This document shows, one piece after another, positions 28,277 through 36,068 of a stretch of DNA of 64,000 nt. Origin of the DNA: Tomitella biformata AHU 1821. Lineage in GTDB: Bacteria; Actinomycetota; Actinomycetes; Mycobacteriales; Mycobacteriaceae. The stretch spans positions 1 to 64,000 of the forward strand of contig NZ_BAVQ01000003.1 in NCBI RefSeq assembly GCF_000524475.1. Direction: 5' to 3'. The translations under genes and the position numbers were made by a program. The notes below the pieces were generated by a model that saw nothing but the letters and a program-made list of their open reading frames with translations, searched no databases and was not told where the DNA came from. Within the stretch, counting starts at the first letter, position 1, and each line of letters starts with the position of its first letter.

Positions 28277-28299
28277 ATCGTAGAGCCGGGGTCTGACAA
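28277..28299 (-). promoter_or_regulatory. RecA-independent (PafBC-type) damage promoter of uvrA
   Basis: On the minus strand TTGTCAGAC (28299-28291), an 8-bp gap and TACGAT (28282-28277) match the TTGTCRGTG-N8-TANNNT promoter of the mycobacterial RecA-independent damage response, activated by PafBC. Transcription would start near 28270, giving a leader of about 70 nt. Seven of nine bases of the upstream element agree. Confidence 0.7.
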
Positions 28300-28502
28300 C
28301 GTCGCGGGTACTGGCCCGGGACTTCGTCACACTGACGGCGAGTCCGCAAACATAACCCCAGTTCACCACCGAGATCTTCCCACCTGGACACCCCCGCCTC
28401 CCCACAGGCGTCGAGCGACTCTGGCCTGGCCGGGGCCAACGCGGGACCGGACTGGCACGGGCCACCAATGGGTTTCAGCTCGTGTCTGGCCGCCCGCACA
28501 GG

Positions 28503-28508
28503 TAGCGT
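28503..28508 (+). promoter_or_regulatory. -10 element for a leaderless metallo-hydrolase transcript
   Basis: TAGCGT (TANNNT type) ends 7 bp before the ATG at 28516, the spacing at which transcription starts on the start codon. No Shine-Dalgarno is present. A -35 is not obvious. Confidence 0.5.
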
Positions 28509-28515
28509 TCTGAAA

Positions 28516-29199
28516 ATGACATCAGCCCCGATGACCGTCGACGACAACTACACCGGCGCAATCGCCGCCGGCGGCGCCCCGCAGCGGCGCACGCTCTCTG
28601 GCGCACGCATCATCAAGGCCTCGGTGGGCCCGATGGACAACAACGCCTATCTAGTGACGTGCACCCAGACCGGACAAGCACTGCTGATCGACGCGGCGAA
28701 CGACGCCGGCACACTGGTGCAGCTGATCGATGAGAACGCCCCGCAGCTGGCGCTCATTGTCACCACCCACCAGCATCCCGACCACTGGCAGGCACTGGCG
28801 GACGTGGTCGGCGGATTCGAGTCCCCCACCGCCGCGCACGAGGTCGATGCGAGCGAGCTGCCGGTCCAACCCTCCCAGCTGCTGCACGACGGCGACACCA
28901 TCAGCGTCGGGCGGCTGAGCCTCACGATCACGCACCTGCGCGGGCACACCCCCGGCTCCATCGCGCTGGCGCTGAACGCAGACGGCGTCACCCATCTGTT
29001 CACCGGCGACAGCCTGTTCCCCGGCGGCCCCGGGAAGACCAACGCGCCCGAAGAGTTCACGCAGCTGATGGACGACCTGGAGCAGCGGATCTTCGGCAAG
29101 TACAAAGACGAGACCATCGTCTACCCGGGCCACGGCAAGGACACCACCCTCGGCGCCGAGCGTCCGCACCTGCAGGAGTGGCGCAAGCGCGGTTGGTGA
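28516..29199 (+). CDS. Metallo-beta-lactamase-fold hydrolase
   Basis: This 227-aa MBL-fold protein of the glyoxalase-II-like group is divergent to uvrA, as is Rv1637c in M. tuberculosis. The metal motif TTHQHPDHW (HxHxDH-like), then HLRGHTPGSIAL, FTGDSLFPGG and the late YPGHGKDTTLG provide the expected ligands. It could hydrolyse glutathione/mycothiol thioesters or another small substrate; the reaction is not known. I choose the ATG at 28516, supported by a -10 seven bases upstream; an internal ATG at 28531 is an alternative. Confidence 0.85.
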   Translation: MTSAPMTVDDNYTGAIAAGGAPQRRTLSGARIIKASVGPMDNNAYLVTCTQTGQALLIDAANDAGTLVQLIDENAPQLALIVTTHQHPDHWQALADVVGGFESPTAAHEVDASELPVQPSQLLHDGDTISVGRLSLTITHLRGHTPGSIALALNADGVTHLFTGDSLFPGGPGKTNAPEEFTQLMDDLEQRIFGKYKDETIVYPGHGKDTTLGAERPHLQEWRKRGW

Positions 29200-29335
29200 T
29201 CCCGGCTGGCACAGCATTATCCGAGCCAAGGTCAGCACAATTCCCCCGCTCCTGGAAGAATGACCAGAGCACGATCGACCCCAACTCAATCGCTGCCAGA
29301 TCTACCCGAACTGTCCGTCCCACAAGGAGGCACTC

Positions 29336-30163
29336 GTGCTCGTTCGTAGAATCGCCCGGCCCATGCTCGCCAGCACCTTCGTCGCCATGGGCATCGATGT
29401 TCTCCGCAAGCCCGGTGGCCGCACCGAGGTCGCCGCTCCGCTGGTCGAGCAGTCAAGGGCGCTGCTGCCCGGGCCCGCCGCCGCGCTCGTGCCGGCCGAT
29501 CCGGAGAACGCGGTGCGCCTGAACGCCCTGGTGCAGATCGGCGGCGGGCTGATGCTCGCCACCGGGAAGTACCCGCGCATCGCGTCGTCCGTGCTGGCCG
29601 CCACACTGCTCCCCACCACGGTTGCGGGCCATCCCTTCTGGGCGGAGACCGATCCCGAGCGACGCCAGATACAGCAGGTCCAGTTTCTGAAGAACATCAG
29701 CATCCTGGGCGGACTGCTGCTCGCCGCCGTCGACACCGAGGGCAAGCCTTCCCTGGGGTGGCGCGGGCGTCGCGCGGCCGCGGAGGCCAGCGCTAAGGTC
29801 GCGGACGCGCTGCCGTCGCAGTCCGCCACCGAGTCCTTCGCGGAGTCCTTCACCCAGAATCTCGGGGAGACCGCGCACCAGGCCAGCGAGCGGGCCACCG
29901 CCCTCGCGGAGACCGCGGCGGCACGCGGCTCGGCCATCGCAGACCTTGCCGTGCAGCGTGGTTCCGCGCTCGCCGACGCGGCGAGCGTCCGCGGCTCGGC
30001 TCTCGCAGACGCGGCGAGCGTCCGCGGCTCGGCTCTCGCAGACCGGATTGTCGCCGAGGCTCCCGAGCTGCGCCGTCGGGCCCGCAAGGCCGCAGAGCGC
30101 GCTGACCACGCCGCGAAATCGGCGCTGGCCAAGGCGGAGGAGCTGCGGCACAACTTGGCGTGA
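29336..30163 (+). CDS. DoxX-family membrane protein with 11-residue repeats
   Basis: The first 145 residues resemble DoxX-like proteins: about four hydrophobic stretches with RKPGGRTEVAAPLVEQSR and a conserved PFW...QFLKNISILGGLLL block. The remainder (about 150-275) is soluble, helical and Ala-rich, with four tandem 11-residue units of the type RGSALADAASV. Two adjacent units are identical at DNA level. The GTG start has a strong AAGGAGG five bases ahead. DoxX proteins are linked to redox or membrane functions; the role of the tail is unknown. Confidence 0.75.
   Translation: MLVRRIARPMLASTFVAMGIDVLRKPGGRTEVAAPLVEQSRALLPGPAAALVPADPENAVRLNALVQIGGGLMLATGKYPRIASSVLAATLLPTTVAGHPFWAETDPERRQIQQVQFLKNISILGGLLLAAVDTEGKPSLGWRGRRAAAEASAKVADALPSQSATESFAESFTQNLGETAHQASERATALAETAAARGSAIADLAVQRGSALADAASVRGSALADAASVRGSALADRIVAEAPELRRRARKAAERADHAAKSALAKAEELRHNLA
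29975..30040 (+). repeat. 33-bp tandem duplication within the DoxX gene
   Basis: Two exact 33-bp copies (29975-30007 and 30008-30040) encode successive 11-residue units. Flanking diverged units suggest older duplications. Being a multiple of three and of 11 codons, copy changes would keep the frame. Confidence 0.9.
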
Positions 30164-30206
30164 CAGGGCACACGCGCACCGTCTGTCCACCAGCTCCACT
30201 CTGGAC

Positions 30207-30212
30207 TAGACT
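30207..30212 (+). promoter_or_regulatory. -10 element of helR
   Basis: TAGACT fits TANNNT; CTGTCC at 30183-30188, 18 bp upstream, is a weak -35. The start point would be about 30218-30219, which is also where the 5' arm of a large hairpin begins. Confidence 0.5.
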
Positions 30213-30216
30213 TGAT

Positions 30217-30251
30217 GATCCGTGTCGGCAAGAAGGTGGCCGACACGGATC
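30217..30251 (+). promoter_or_regulatory. 5'-terminal hairpin in the helR leader
   Basis: A perfect 13-bp inverted repeat (gatccgtgtcggc at 30217-30229, complement at 30239-30251) with a 9-nt loop lies at the predicted 5' end of the mRNA, 32 bp before the chosen GTG start. It has no T-run, so it is not an intrinsic terminator. It could stabilise the mRNA, bind a protein, or be a DNA operator just downstream of the promoter. Confidence 0.65.
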
Positions 30252-30283
30252 TCGCCGCCCAGCCAGGAGAGTGCCCCCACATC

Positions 30284-32614
30284 GTGTCCGACAACGCAGT
30301 GTCTGAAGCCGCCATGCCAGAAACCGCGGCGACCACCGCCCCACAAGACCCCGAAACCTCTGCACTCACAGGCGAGCAAGCACACCTGGACACCCTCTAC
30401 CAACGCCTCGACCAGATGCGGGAGTACGCCTCGACCAGGCTCAGCCGCGTCCTACTCGAGGGCGGCGGCACCCCCCAAGCCCGCTCCGAGCGAGAGTCCT
30501 TCACCCAGCTCTACTCCGAGGACCTCGCCCGCTACGACGCCGCCGAGAACGGCATGTACTTCGGCCGTCTGGACTTGGTCGATGGCGAGGTGCGGCACGT
30601 CGGCCGGCTCGGCATCCTCGATGAGGACGACGACTTCGAGCCACTCCTGCTGGACTGGCGCGCACCGCTGGCCCGGCAGTTCTACTTGGCCACCCCCGCC
30701 GCGCCAGACGGCGTCGCACGGCGGCGGCATGTGCGCACCCGCAACCGCTCGGTCAACGCGGTCAACGACGAGTACCTCGACCTCTCGCAGGCGAGCCTCC
30801 CCGGCCCGGAGACCTCCGGCGTGGCGGGCGAGGTCGCACTGCTCGAGGCGTTGAACGCGGCACGCACCGGCCAGATGACCGACATCGTGGAGACCATCCA
30901 GGGCGAGCAGGACGGCATCATCCGCTCCGAGCACCGCAGCGTGCTGGTGGTCCAGGGTGGGCCTGGCACCGGCAAAACGGCCGTCGCGCTGCACCGCGCC
31001 GCCTACCTGCTGTACACGCACCGCAAGCAACTGTCTCGCAGTGGCGTGCTGATCATCGGCCCCAACAGCACCTTCCTCGACTACATCGCGCGCGTGCTGC
31101 CCTCGCTCGGCGAGACCGGCGTGCTGCTCTCGACGATCGGCGATCTGTATCCCGGAGTCGTCGCTACCGTGGCGGACTCCGCCGAGGCCGACCAGATCAA
31201 GGGCTCCCTCGACTTCGCCGCAGCTCTCAAGCTCGCGGTCCGGGACCGGCAGTCTGTCCCGTCGGCGCCGATGGAGATCCGCTTCGACAATTACACGCTC
31301 AAGCTCGACCGCAAGATCGCCACGCGGGCGCGCGGGCGGGCCCGCTCCTCGCGCCGCCCCCACAACCTGGCACGGCCAATTTTCGCGTCCATGATCGTCG
31401 AGGATCTGGCCGATCAGCTGGCGCAAACGATCGGCGGGAGCGTCGTCGACGGCTCGAACCTGCTCAGCCGCGACGACATGGCCGATATCCGCGACGAAAT
31501 GCGTGAGGACGCCGCGGTGCAGTCCGCAATCTCCGAGCTGTGGCCCGAGCTCACACCGCAGCAGGTCCTCGCCGAGCTGCTCACCTCTGCGGACCGCCTG
31601 GCCACCGCCACGCCGAAGCTGGCGGAGGCACAGAGGAAAACCCTGCTGCGCAATGGCTTTGGCGGGTTCAGCGCGGCGGACGCGCCCCTGCTCGACGAGC
31701 TGGCAGAGCTGCTCGGCGTCGACAACTCGGCGGCGGCCGAGCGGGAGAAGGCGCAGTGGCGCCAGCAGATCGCCGACGCCCAGGGCGCCCTCGACATCCT
31801 TACCGGCTCGCAGCCCCAGGACCTCGAGGACGAGCTGGACCCAGAGATCCTCATGGCCTACGACCTTATCGATGCCAGCCAGCTGGCCCGGCGCCACGAC
31901 AACGCCGAGCACCAGACCACCGCCGAGCGCGCCGCCGAGGACCGCACCTGGACCTACGGGCACGTCATCGTCGACGAGGCCCAGGAACTGTCACCCATGG
32001 CGTGGCGGATGCTGATGCGCCGCTCCCCCAACCGGTGGATGACCGTCGTCGGCGACACGGCCCAGACCGGCTCCGCCGCGGGCACCGCCTCTTGGGCCGA
32101 TGTGCTGTCCCCCTACGTGGCGCAGCGCTGGCGACTGCGGGAGCTGACCGTCAACTACCGCACCCCGCGCGAGATCATGGACCTCGCCGCCGACGTGCTG
32201 GCCGTGATCGACCCCAGCCAGGTCCCGCCACGCTCCATCCGCGACTCCGGCCACACCCCGCGCGCGATCCAGGTCGAGCCGGGCCTGCTGCCCGACGCGG
32301 TGGCGGACAGCCTGCGCGCGCTGCCCGACGAGGGGATCGCCGTGGTGCTGGCCCCCGCCGCGGAGCTACCCCGCCTGGCGCACCTGGCCAGCGACAACGT
32401 GAGTGTGCTGAGCGTGTCCAGCGCGAAGGGCTTGGAGTTCGACTCGGTGCTGATCGTCGAGCCGCAGCAGATCATCGACGAGTCCGAGCGCGGGCTCAAC
32501 GACCTGTACGTTGCGCTCACCCGGGCCACCCAGCGCCTCGCGGTGCTGCACAGCGCCGCGCTGCCAGATGTGTTGTCCGCGTTGGCCCGTACCTCCGCCG
32601 GGGTCTCCCGATGA
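30284..32614 (+). CDS. helR: HelR/HelD-type RNA polymerase recycling ATPase
   Basis: This is a UvrD-like superfamily 1 ATPase that, in characterised relatives, pulls stalled RNA polymerase off DNA; HelR also removes rifamycin from the enzyme. Key parts are an N-terminal coiled region (EQAHLDTLYQRLDQMREY), LLLDWRAPLARQFY, Walker A GGPGTGKTAVALHRAAYLLY, DEAQELSPMAWRML (Walker B) with GDTAQTGS, LTVNYRTPREIM, and the late VLSVSSAKGLEFDSVLIVEP and YVALTRATQRLAVL. The GTG at 30284 (776 aa) is my start; an in-frame ATG at 30215 would put coding sequence through the hairpin and lies before the predicted transcript start. HelR rather than HelD is inferred from overall resemblance. Confidence 0.8.
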   Translation: MSDNAVSEAAMPETAATTAPQDPETSALTGEQAHLDTLYQRLDQMREYASTRLSRVLLEGGGTPQARSERESFTQLYSEDLARYDAAENGMYFGRLDLVDGEVRHVGRLGILDEDDDFEPLLLDWRAPLARQFYLATPAAPDGVARRRHVRTRNRSVNAVNDEYLDLSQASLPGPETSGVAGEVALLEALNAARTGQMTDIVETIQGEQDGIIRSEHRSVLVVQGGPGTGKTAVALHRAAYLLYTHRKQLSRSGVLIIGPNSTFLDYIARVLPSLGETGVLLSTIGDLYPGVVATVADSAEADQIKGSLDFAAALKLAVRDRQSVPSAPMEIRFDNYTLKLDRKIATRARGRARSSRRPHNLARPIFASMIVEDLADQLAQTIGGSVVDGSNLLSRDDMADIRDEMREDAAVQSAISELWPELTPQQVLAELLTSADRLATATPKLAEAQRKTLLRNGFGGFSAADAPLLDELAELLGVDNSAAAEREKAQWRQQIADAQGALDILTGSQPQDLEDELDPEILMAYDLIDASQLARRHDNAEHQTTAERAAEDRTWTYGHVIVDEAQELSPMAWRMLMRRSPNRWMTVVGDTAQTGSAAGTASWADVLSPYVAQRWRLRELTVNYRTPREIMDLAADVLAVIDPSQVPPRSIRDSGHTPRAIQVEPGLLPDAVADSLRALPDEGIAVVLAPAAELPRLAHLASDNVSVLSVSSAKGLEFDSVLIVEPQQIIDESERGLNDLYVALTRATQRLAVLHSAALPDVLSALARTSAGVSR

Positions 32615-33042
32615 GGCCCCGGCACCTGCGGGCCGTGCTGGCCGGCGCGGCGGCGTCCTGCGCGCTCGCCGCGTGCTCGTCGCCCGTCGCCGTGGAGGTG
32701 GCCCCCGCCATAGCCCCCAGCGCCAGCGCGCAGGACGCGGCCGCCCTGGGATCCAAGGCCCAGAACTCCGCAGAGCAGGACAACCTGGAGCAGATTGGCG
32801 CCGCCTATGCGGCCGCGCTGGCGGACGGCGGCCTGAGCTTGCCCCCCACCTCGAACCACTCCACGCTCGCGCAGGTGGCCCGCGGGATATGCAGCCAGCT
32901 CGCCGCGGGCACCTCGGAGTCCGAGATCCGTGCGCAGCTTCAGCCGTTCTCGCTGTTCGCCGTGTCGCAGGCGGTCGGCGATATCAACGAGGCCCAGGCC
33001 GGGCAGGCCTACCTCGACGCGGCCCGCACCCACATCTGTTGA
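32611..33042 (+). CDS. DUF732 lipoprotein
   Basis: A 143-aa exported protein. The signal peptide (RHLRAVLAGAAASCALAAC) ends in the lipobox LAAC, making Cys22 the predicted lipidation site. The mature part has the DUF732 pattern: a helical domain with a conserved cysteine pair (GICSQLAAGTS and the C-terminal THIC) and a segment like FSLFAVSQAVGDINEAQAGQAYLDAA. Such small proteins are common and uncharacterised in mycobacteria. Its ATG overlaps the helR stop (ATGA), so it is co-translated with the ATPase although it functions outside the membrane. Confidence 0.85.
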   Translation: MRPRHLRAVLAGAAASCALAACSSPVAVEVAPAIAPSASAQDAAALGSKAQNSAEQDNLEQIGAAYAAALADGGLSLPPTSNHSTLAQVARGICSQLAAGTSESEIRAQLQPFSLFAVSQAVGDINEAQAGQAYLDAARTHIC

Positions 33043-33053
33043 GGCGTAGAAAA

Positions 33054-33097
33054 AACGCGCCGCCGACGAACCGGATTCGGTTCGTCGGCGGCGCGTT
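33054..33097. terminator. Bidirectional terminator, lipoprotein gene / usp
   Basis: A perfect 20-bp stem with a GATT loop lies between two convergent genes. On the minus strand it is followed by a run of six T residues (plus-strand A at 33050-33055), making it strongest for usp. On the plus strand it should also stop the helR-lipoprotein transcript. Confidence 0.9.
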
Positions 33098-33122
33098 CGC
33101 TGCGGAGCAGGCTGTCAGGGTC

Positions 33123-33572
33123 TCAGCGGACTGTGTGCACGATGAGCACGTCGACCTTGGCCTTGCGTGCCGCGTCCGAGGGCACGGAACCGAGCAGGCG
33201 GCCCGTGATGGTGTTCAGTCCGCGGTTGCCGATCACAAGTAGGTCCGCGCTGGCGTCGTCGACGAGCTGCAGCAGCGACTCCACCGGCGGCCCCACGATC
33301 GAGCGCTCCTCGACCTTGGTGGCGCCGGCGGCGCGAGCGTGCTCGTTGGCGGTGCGCAGGATCTCGTATGTGGGCGCCGCGCCATGCACCTGGTACGCGT
33401 CCTCACCCAACTGGTCGGACGCCGCGCTCACCTCACGGGAGTCGGATGGGAAGTAGGCGCATGCGATGATCAGCTTCGCGGTGTCGCCCGCGATGGCCGC
33501 CGCCCTCTGGACGGCTTTCAGCGACGACTCGGAGCCGTCGGTCCCGACGACAATAGTGTTGTAGGCGCTCAT
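33123..33572 (-). CDS. Universal stress protein, ATP-binding type
   Basis: A 149-aa single-domain Usp of the Rv1636 type. It begins YNTIVVGTDGSESS, where the Asp contacts the nucleotide, and carries the G-x2-G-x9-G-S phosphate loop as GNRGLNTITGRLLGS. In mycobacteria the homologue binds cAMP and ATP and may buffer cAMP. GGAGG stands five bases before the ATG. Position between uvrB and uvrA-side genes is conserved. It is monocistronic, bounded by the bidirectional terminator. Confidence 0.92.
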   Translation of the reverse strand: MSAYNTIVVGTDGSESSLKAVQRAAAIAGDTAKLIIACAYFPSDSREVSAASDQLGEDAYQVHGAAPTYEILRTANEHARAAGATKVEERSIVGPPVESLLQLVDDASADLLVIGNRGLNTITGRLLGSVPSDAARKAKVDVLIVHTVR

Positions 33573-33861
33573 TCAATCCTCCATGTCTCGGACCGGCAAT
33601 TCTCATTGCGGGTTGGCCCGACGATGCTTCTCGATGACTGTGCAGTGCTCGCGACTCTCGACATAAGCTGTGGAAGACCGACAGCGCGGCAGTCTCCGCA
33701 GCGATCTTAACCCCATTGTCGGCCCGCCACACACTGTTGCGGATCTCCCGCGATCTGACGCATCGGCCCTGCGCACACATTGATTCAATATTCTTCTATA
33801 TGCACGTCTGGAGCAGGTAACTCCCGCGGAGCGGCGCCCCGGTGTCCTTTCTCGCCCATGG
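33573..33861. other. Intergenic region between usp and uvrB
   Basis: No gene is visible. A conspicuously AT-rich stretch at 33780-33803 (ttgattcaatattcttctat) stands out in the GC-rich background and, on the minus strand, offers -10-like hexamers such as TATAGA that could drive usp with a leader of about 200 nt. No hairpin terminator for uvrB was found. Confidence 0.4.
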
Positions 33862-36018
33862 CTAAGCCAATCCGGCGGCGTCCATTCCCCGGAGTTCCTT
33901 CTTCAGATCGACAATCTCATCGCGCAATCTGCCCGCGAGTTCGAATTGCAGGTCCCGGGCGGCGTTCATCATCTGCGCACTCATCTCGGAGATCAGATCC
34001 GCCAACTCGGCCCGTGGCATCGACGCGGTGTCCACGCCCTCGTAGATCCCCGCGCTGACCGCGCGCCCGGCCTCCCCTGGCGCCCGGCGCCCACGGCTGG
34101 CGTTGCGGCCGCCGACCTCCACGAGGTCCGCCGAGTCCGCCGCCTCCTCGTATACCCGGTCGAGGATGTCCGCGATGTGCTTGCGCAGCGGCTGCGGGTC
34201 CACGCCCATCTTCTCGTTGTAGGCGACCTGCTTCTCACGCCTCCGGTCGGTCTCCTCGATGGCCTGGCGCATGGAGTCGGTGATCCGGTCCGCGTACATG
34301 TGCACCTCGCCAGAGACGTTGCGGGCCGCGCGGCCGATCGTCTGGATAAGGCTGGTGCTGCTGCGCAAGAAGCCCTCCTTGTCCGCGTCCAGGATCGCCA
34401 CCAGGGAGACCTCTGGCAGGTCGAGGCCCTCGCGCAGCAGGTTGATGCCCACCAGCACGTCGTACTCGCCGAGGCGCAGCTCCCGCAGCAGTTCCACCCG
34501 GCGCAGGGTGTCAATGTCCGAGTGCAGGTAGCGCACACGAATCCCCAGTTCGAGGAGGTAGTCCGTGAGGTCCTCGGACATCTTCTTCGTCAGCGTGGTG
34601 ACCAGAACCCGCTCGTTGCGCTCGCTGCGCACCCGGATCTCGTGGACCAGGTCGTCGATCTGCCCCTCCGTCGGCTTGACGATCACCTGCGGGTCGACCA
34701 GGCCGGTCGGGCGGATCACCTGCTCAACGAACTCCCCGCCCGCCGCGGCCATCTCGTATTTTCCGGGCGTCGCGGACAGATACACCGTCTGCCCCACCCG
34801 CTCGGTGAACTCCGTCCACGTCAACGGCCGGTTGTCGGTGGCCGAGGGCAGCCGGAAGCCGAACTCGACGAGGTTGCGCTTGCGGGACATATCGCCCTCG
34901 TACATGGCCCCGATCTGCGGCACGGTCACGTGGGACTCGTCGATCACCAGCAGGAAGTCCTCCGGGAAGTAGTCCAGGAGGGTCGCGGGCGCGGAGCCCG
35001 CGGGGCGGCCGTCGATGTGCCGCGAGTAGTTCTCGATGCCGGAGCAGAAGCCGACCTGCTTGATCATCTCGAGGTCATAGCTGGTGCGCATCCGCAGCCG
35101 CTGCGCCTCGAGCAGCTTGCCACGCGCCTCCAGGTCCTCGAGCCGTACCTCGAGCTCGGCCTCGATGTCCTTGACCGCGCGCTCCAGTCGCTCCGGCCCG
35201 GCCACATAGTGCGTCGCCGGGAAAATGCGCAGCGAGTCCACGCGGCGGACGACATCGCCGGTCAGCGGATTGAGGTAGTACAGCGCGTCGATCTCGTCAC
35301 CGAAGAACTCGATGCGCACCGCCAACTCCTCATAGGCCGGGATGATGTCGATGGTGTCGCCCTTGACCCGGAACGTGCCGCGGGTGAACGCCATGTCGTT
35401 GCGCTTGTACTGGATGTCCACGAGGAGCCGCAGCAGCGCGTCCCGCGGCACCTCCACGCCGAGCTCCAGCTGCACGGAGCGGTCGAGGTAGGACTGCGGG
35501 GTACCCAGGCCATAGATGCAGGACACGGACGCGACCACCACGACGTCGCGGCGCGAGAGCAGGCTAGAGGTGGCCGAGTGCCGCAGCCGTTCCACATCGT
35601 CGTTCACCGAGGAATCCTTCTCGATGTAGGTGTCCGTCTGCGCGATGTACGCCTCGGGCTGGTAATAATCGTAGTAGGAGACGAAGTACTCGACGGCGTT
35701 ATTGGGCAGCATCTCCCGGAGCTCGTTGGCCAGCTGCGCGGCGAGCGTCTTGTTCGGCGCCATCACCAGCGTGGGCCGCTGCTCCTTCTCGATCAGCCAC
35801 GCGGTGGTGGCCGACTTGCCGGTGCCCGTCGCGCCCAACAGCACGATGTCCTTCTCGCCCCGCCGCAGCCGCTTGCTCAGGTCCTCGATGGCCGCCGGCT
35901 GGTCCCCCGCGGGGGTGTACTCGCTGACGACCTCGAAGTCGCTGGACGCCCGCTCGATGTCCCCCACCGGGCGGAACTCCGACTGCGCGACAACGGGGTG
36001 CTCAGATGGGAAAGCCAT
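33862..36018 (-). CDS. uvrB: Excinuclease ABC subunit B
   Basis: UvrB verifies damage handed over by UvrA and recruits UvrC. The 718-aa protein has Walker [14 protein letters not shown], the beta-hairpin [31 protein letters not shown], helicase motif [39 protein letters not shown], and the C-terminal UVR coiled coil ([31 protein letters not shown]) that binds UvrC. The ATG at 36018 stands 6 bp after a -10 element with no ribosome site, so the mRNA is probably leaderless. Its promoter is of the PafBC type. Confidence 0.97.
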   Translation of the reverse strand: MAFPSEHPVVAQSEFRPVGDIERASSDFEVVSEYTPAGDQPAAIEDLSKRLRRGEKDIVLLGATGTGKSATTAWLIEKEQRPTLVMAPNKTLAAQLANELREMLPNNAVEYFVSYYDYYQPEAYIAQTDTYIEKDSSVNDDVERLRHSATSSLLSRRDVVVVASVSCIYGLGTPQSYLDRSVQLELGVEVPRDALLRLLVDIQYKRNDMAFTRGTFRVKGDTIDIIPAYEELAVRIEFFGDEIDALYYLNPLTGDVVRRVDSLRIFPATHYVAGPERLERAVKDIEAELEVRLEDLEARGKLLEAQRLRMRTSYDLEMIKQVGFCSGIENYSRHIDGRPAGSAPATLLDYFPEDFLLVIDESHVTVPQIGAMYEGDMSRKRNLVEFGFRLPSATDNRPLTWTEFTERVGQTVYLSATPGKYEMAAAGGEFVEQVIRPTGLVDPQVIVKPTEGQIDDLVHEIRVRSERNERVLVTTLTKKMSEDLTDYLLELGIRVRYLHSDIDTLRRVELLRELRLGEYDVLVGINLLREGLDLPEVSLVAILDADKEGFLRSSTSLIQTIGRAARNVSGEVHMYADRITDSMRQAIEETDRRREKQVAYNEKMGVDPQPLRKHIADILDRVYEEAADSADLVEVGGRNASRGRRAPGEAGRAVSAGIYEGVDTASMPRAELADLISEMSAQMMNAARDLQFELAGRLRDEIVDLKKELRGMDAAGLA

Positions 36019-36024
36019 GCGACC

Positions 36025-36047
36025 AGACTATGCCCGTCCTCTGACAA
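36025..36047 (-). promoter_or_regulatory. RecA-independent (PafBC-type) damage promoter of uvrB
   Basis: On the minus strand TTGTCAGAG (36047-36039), an 8-bp gap and TAGTCT (36030-36025) match TTGTCRGTG-N8-TANNNT. Eight of nine bases of the upstream element agree. The start codon follows 6 bp after the -10. Confidence 0.75.
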
Positions 36048-36068
36048 TTTCGCATTTGCGCGGGCCTG

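Noticed and set aside
28202-28515. LexA (SOS) box at uvrA
   Set aside because: No TCGAAC-N4-GTTCGA-like site was found in the gap; the damage promoter present is of the other type.
30164-30284. Rifamycin-associated element upstream of helR
   Set aside because: The palindrome present does not match the element as I know it, and it lies downstream of the -10.
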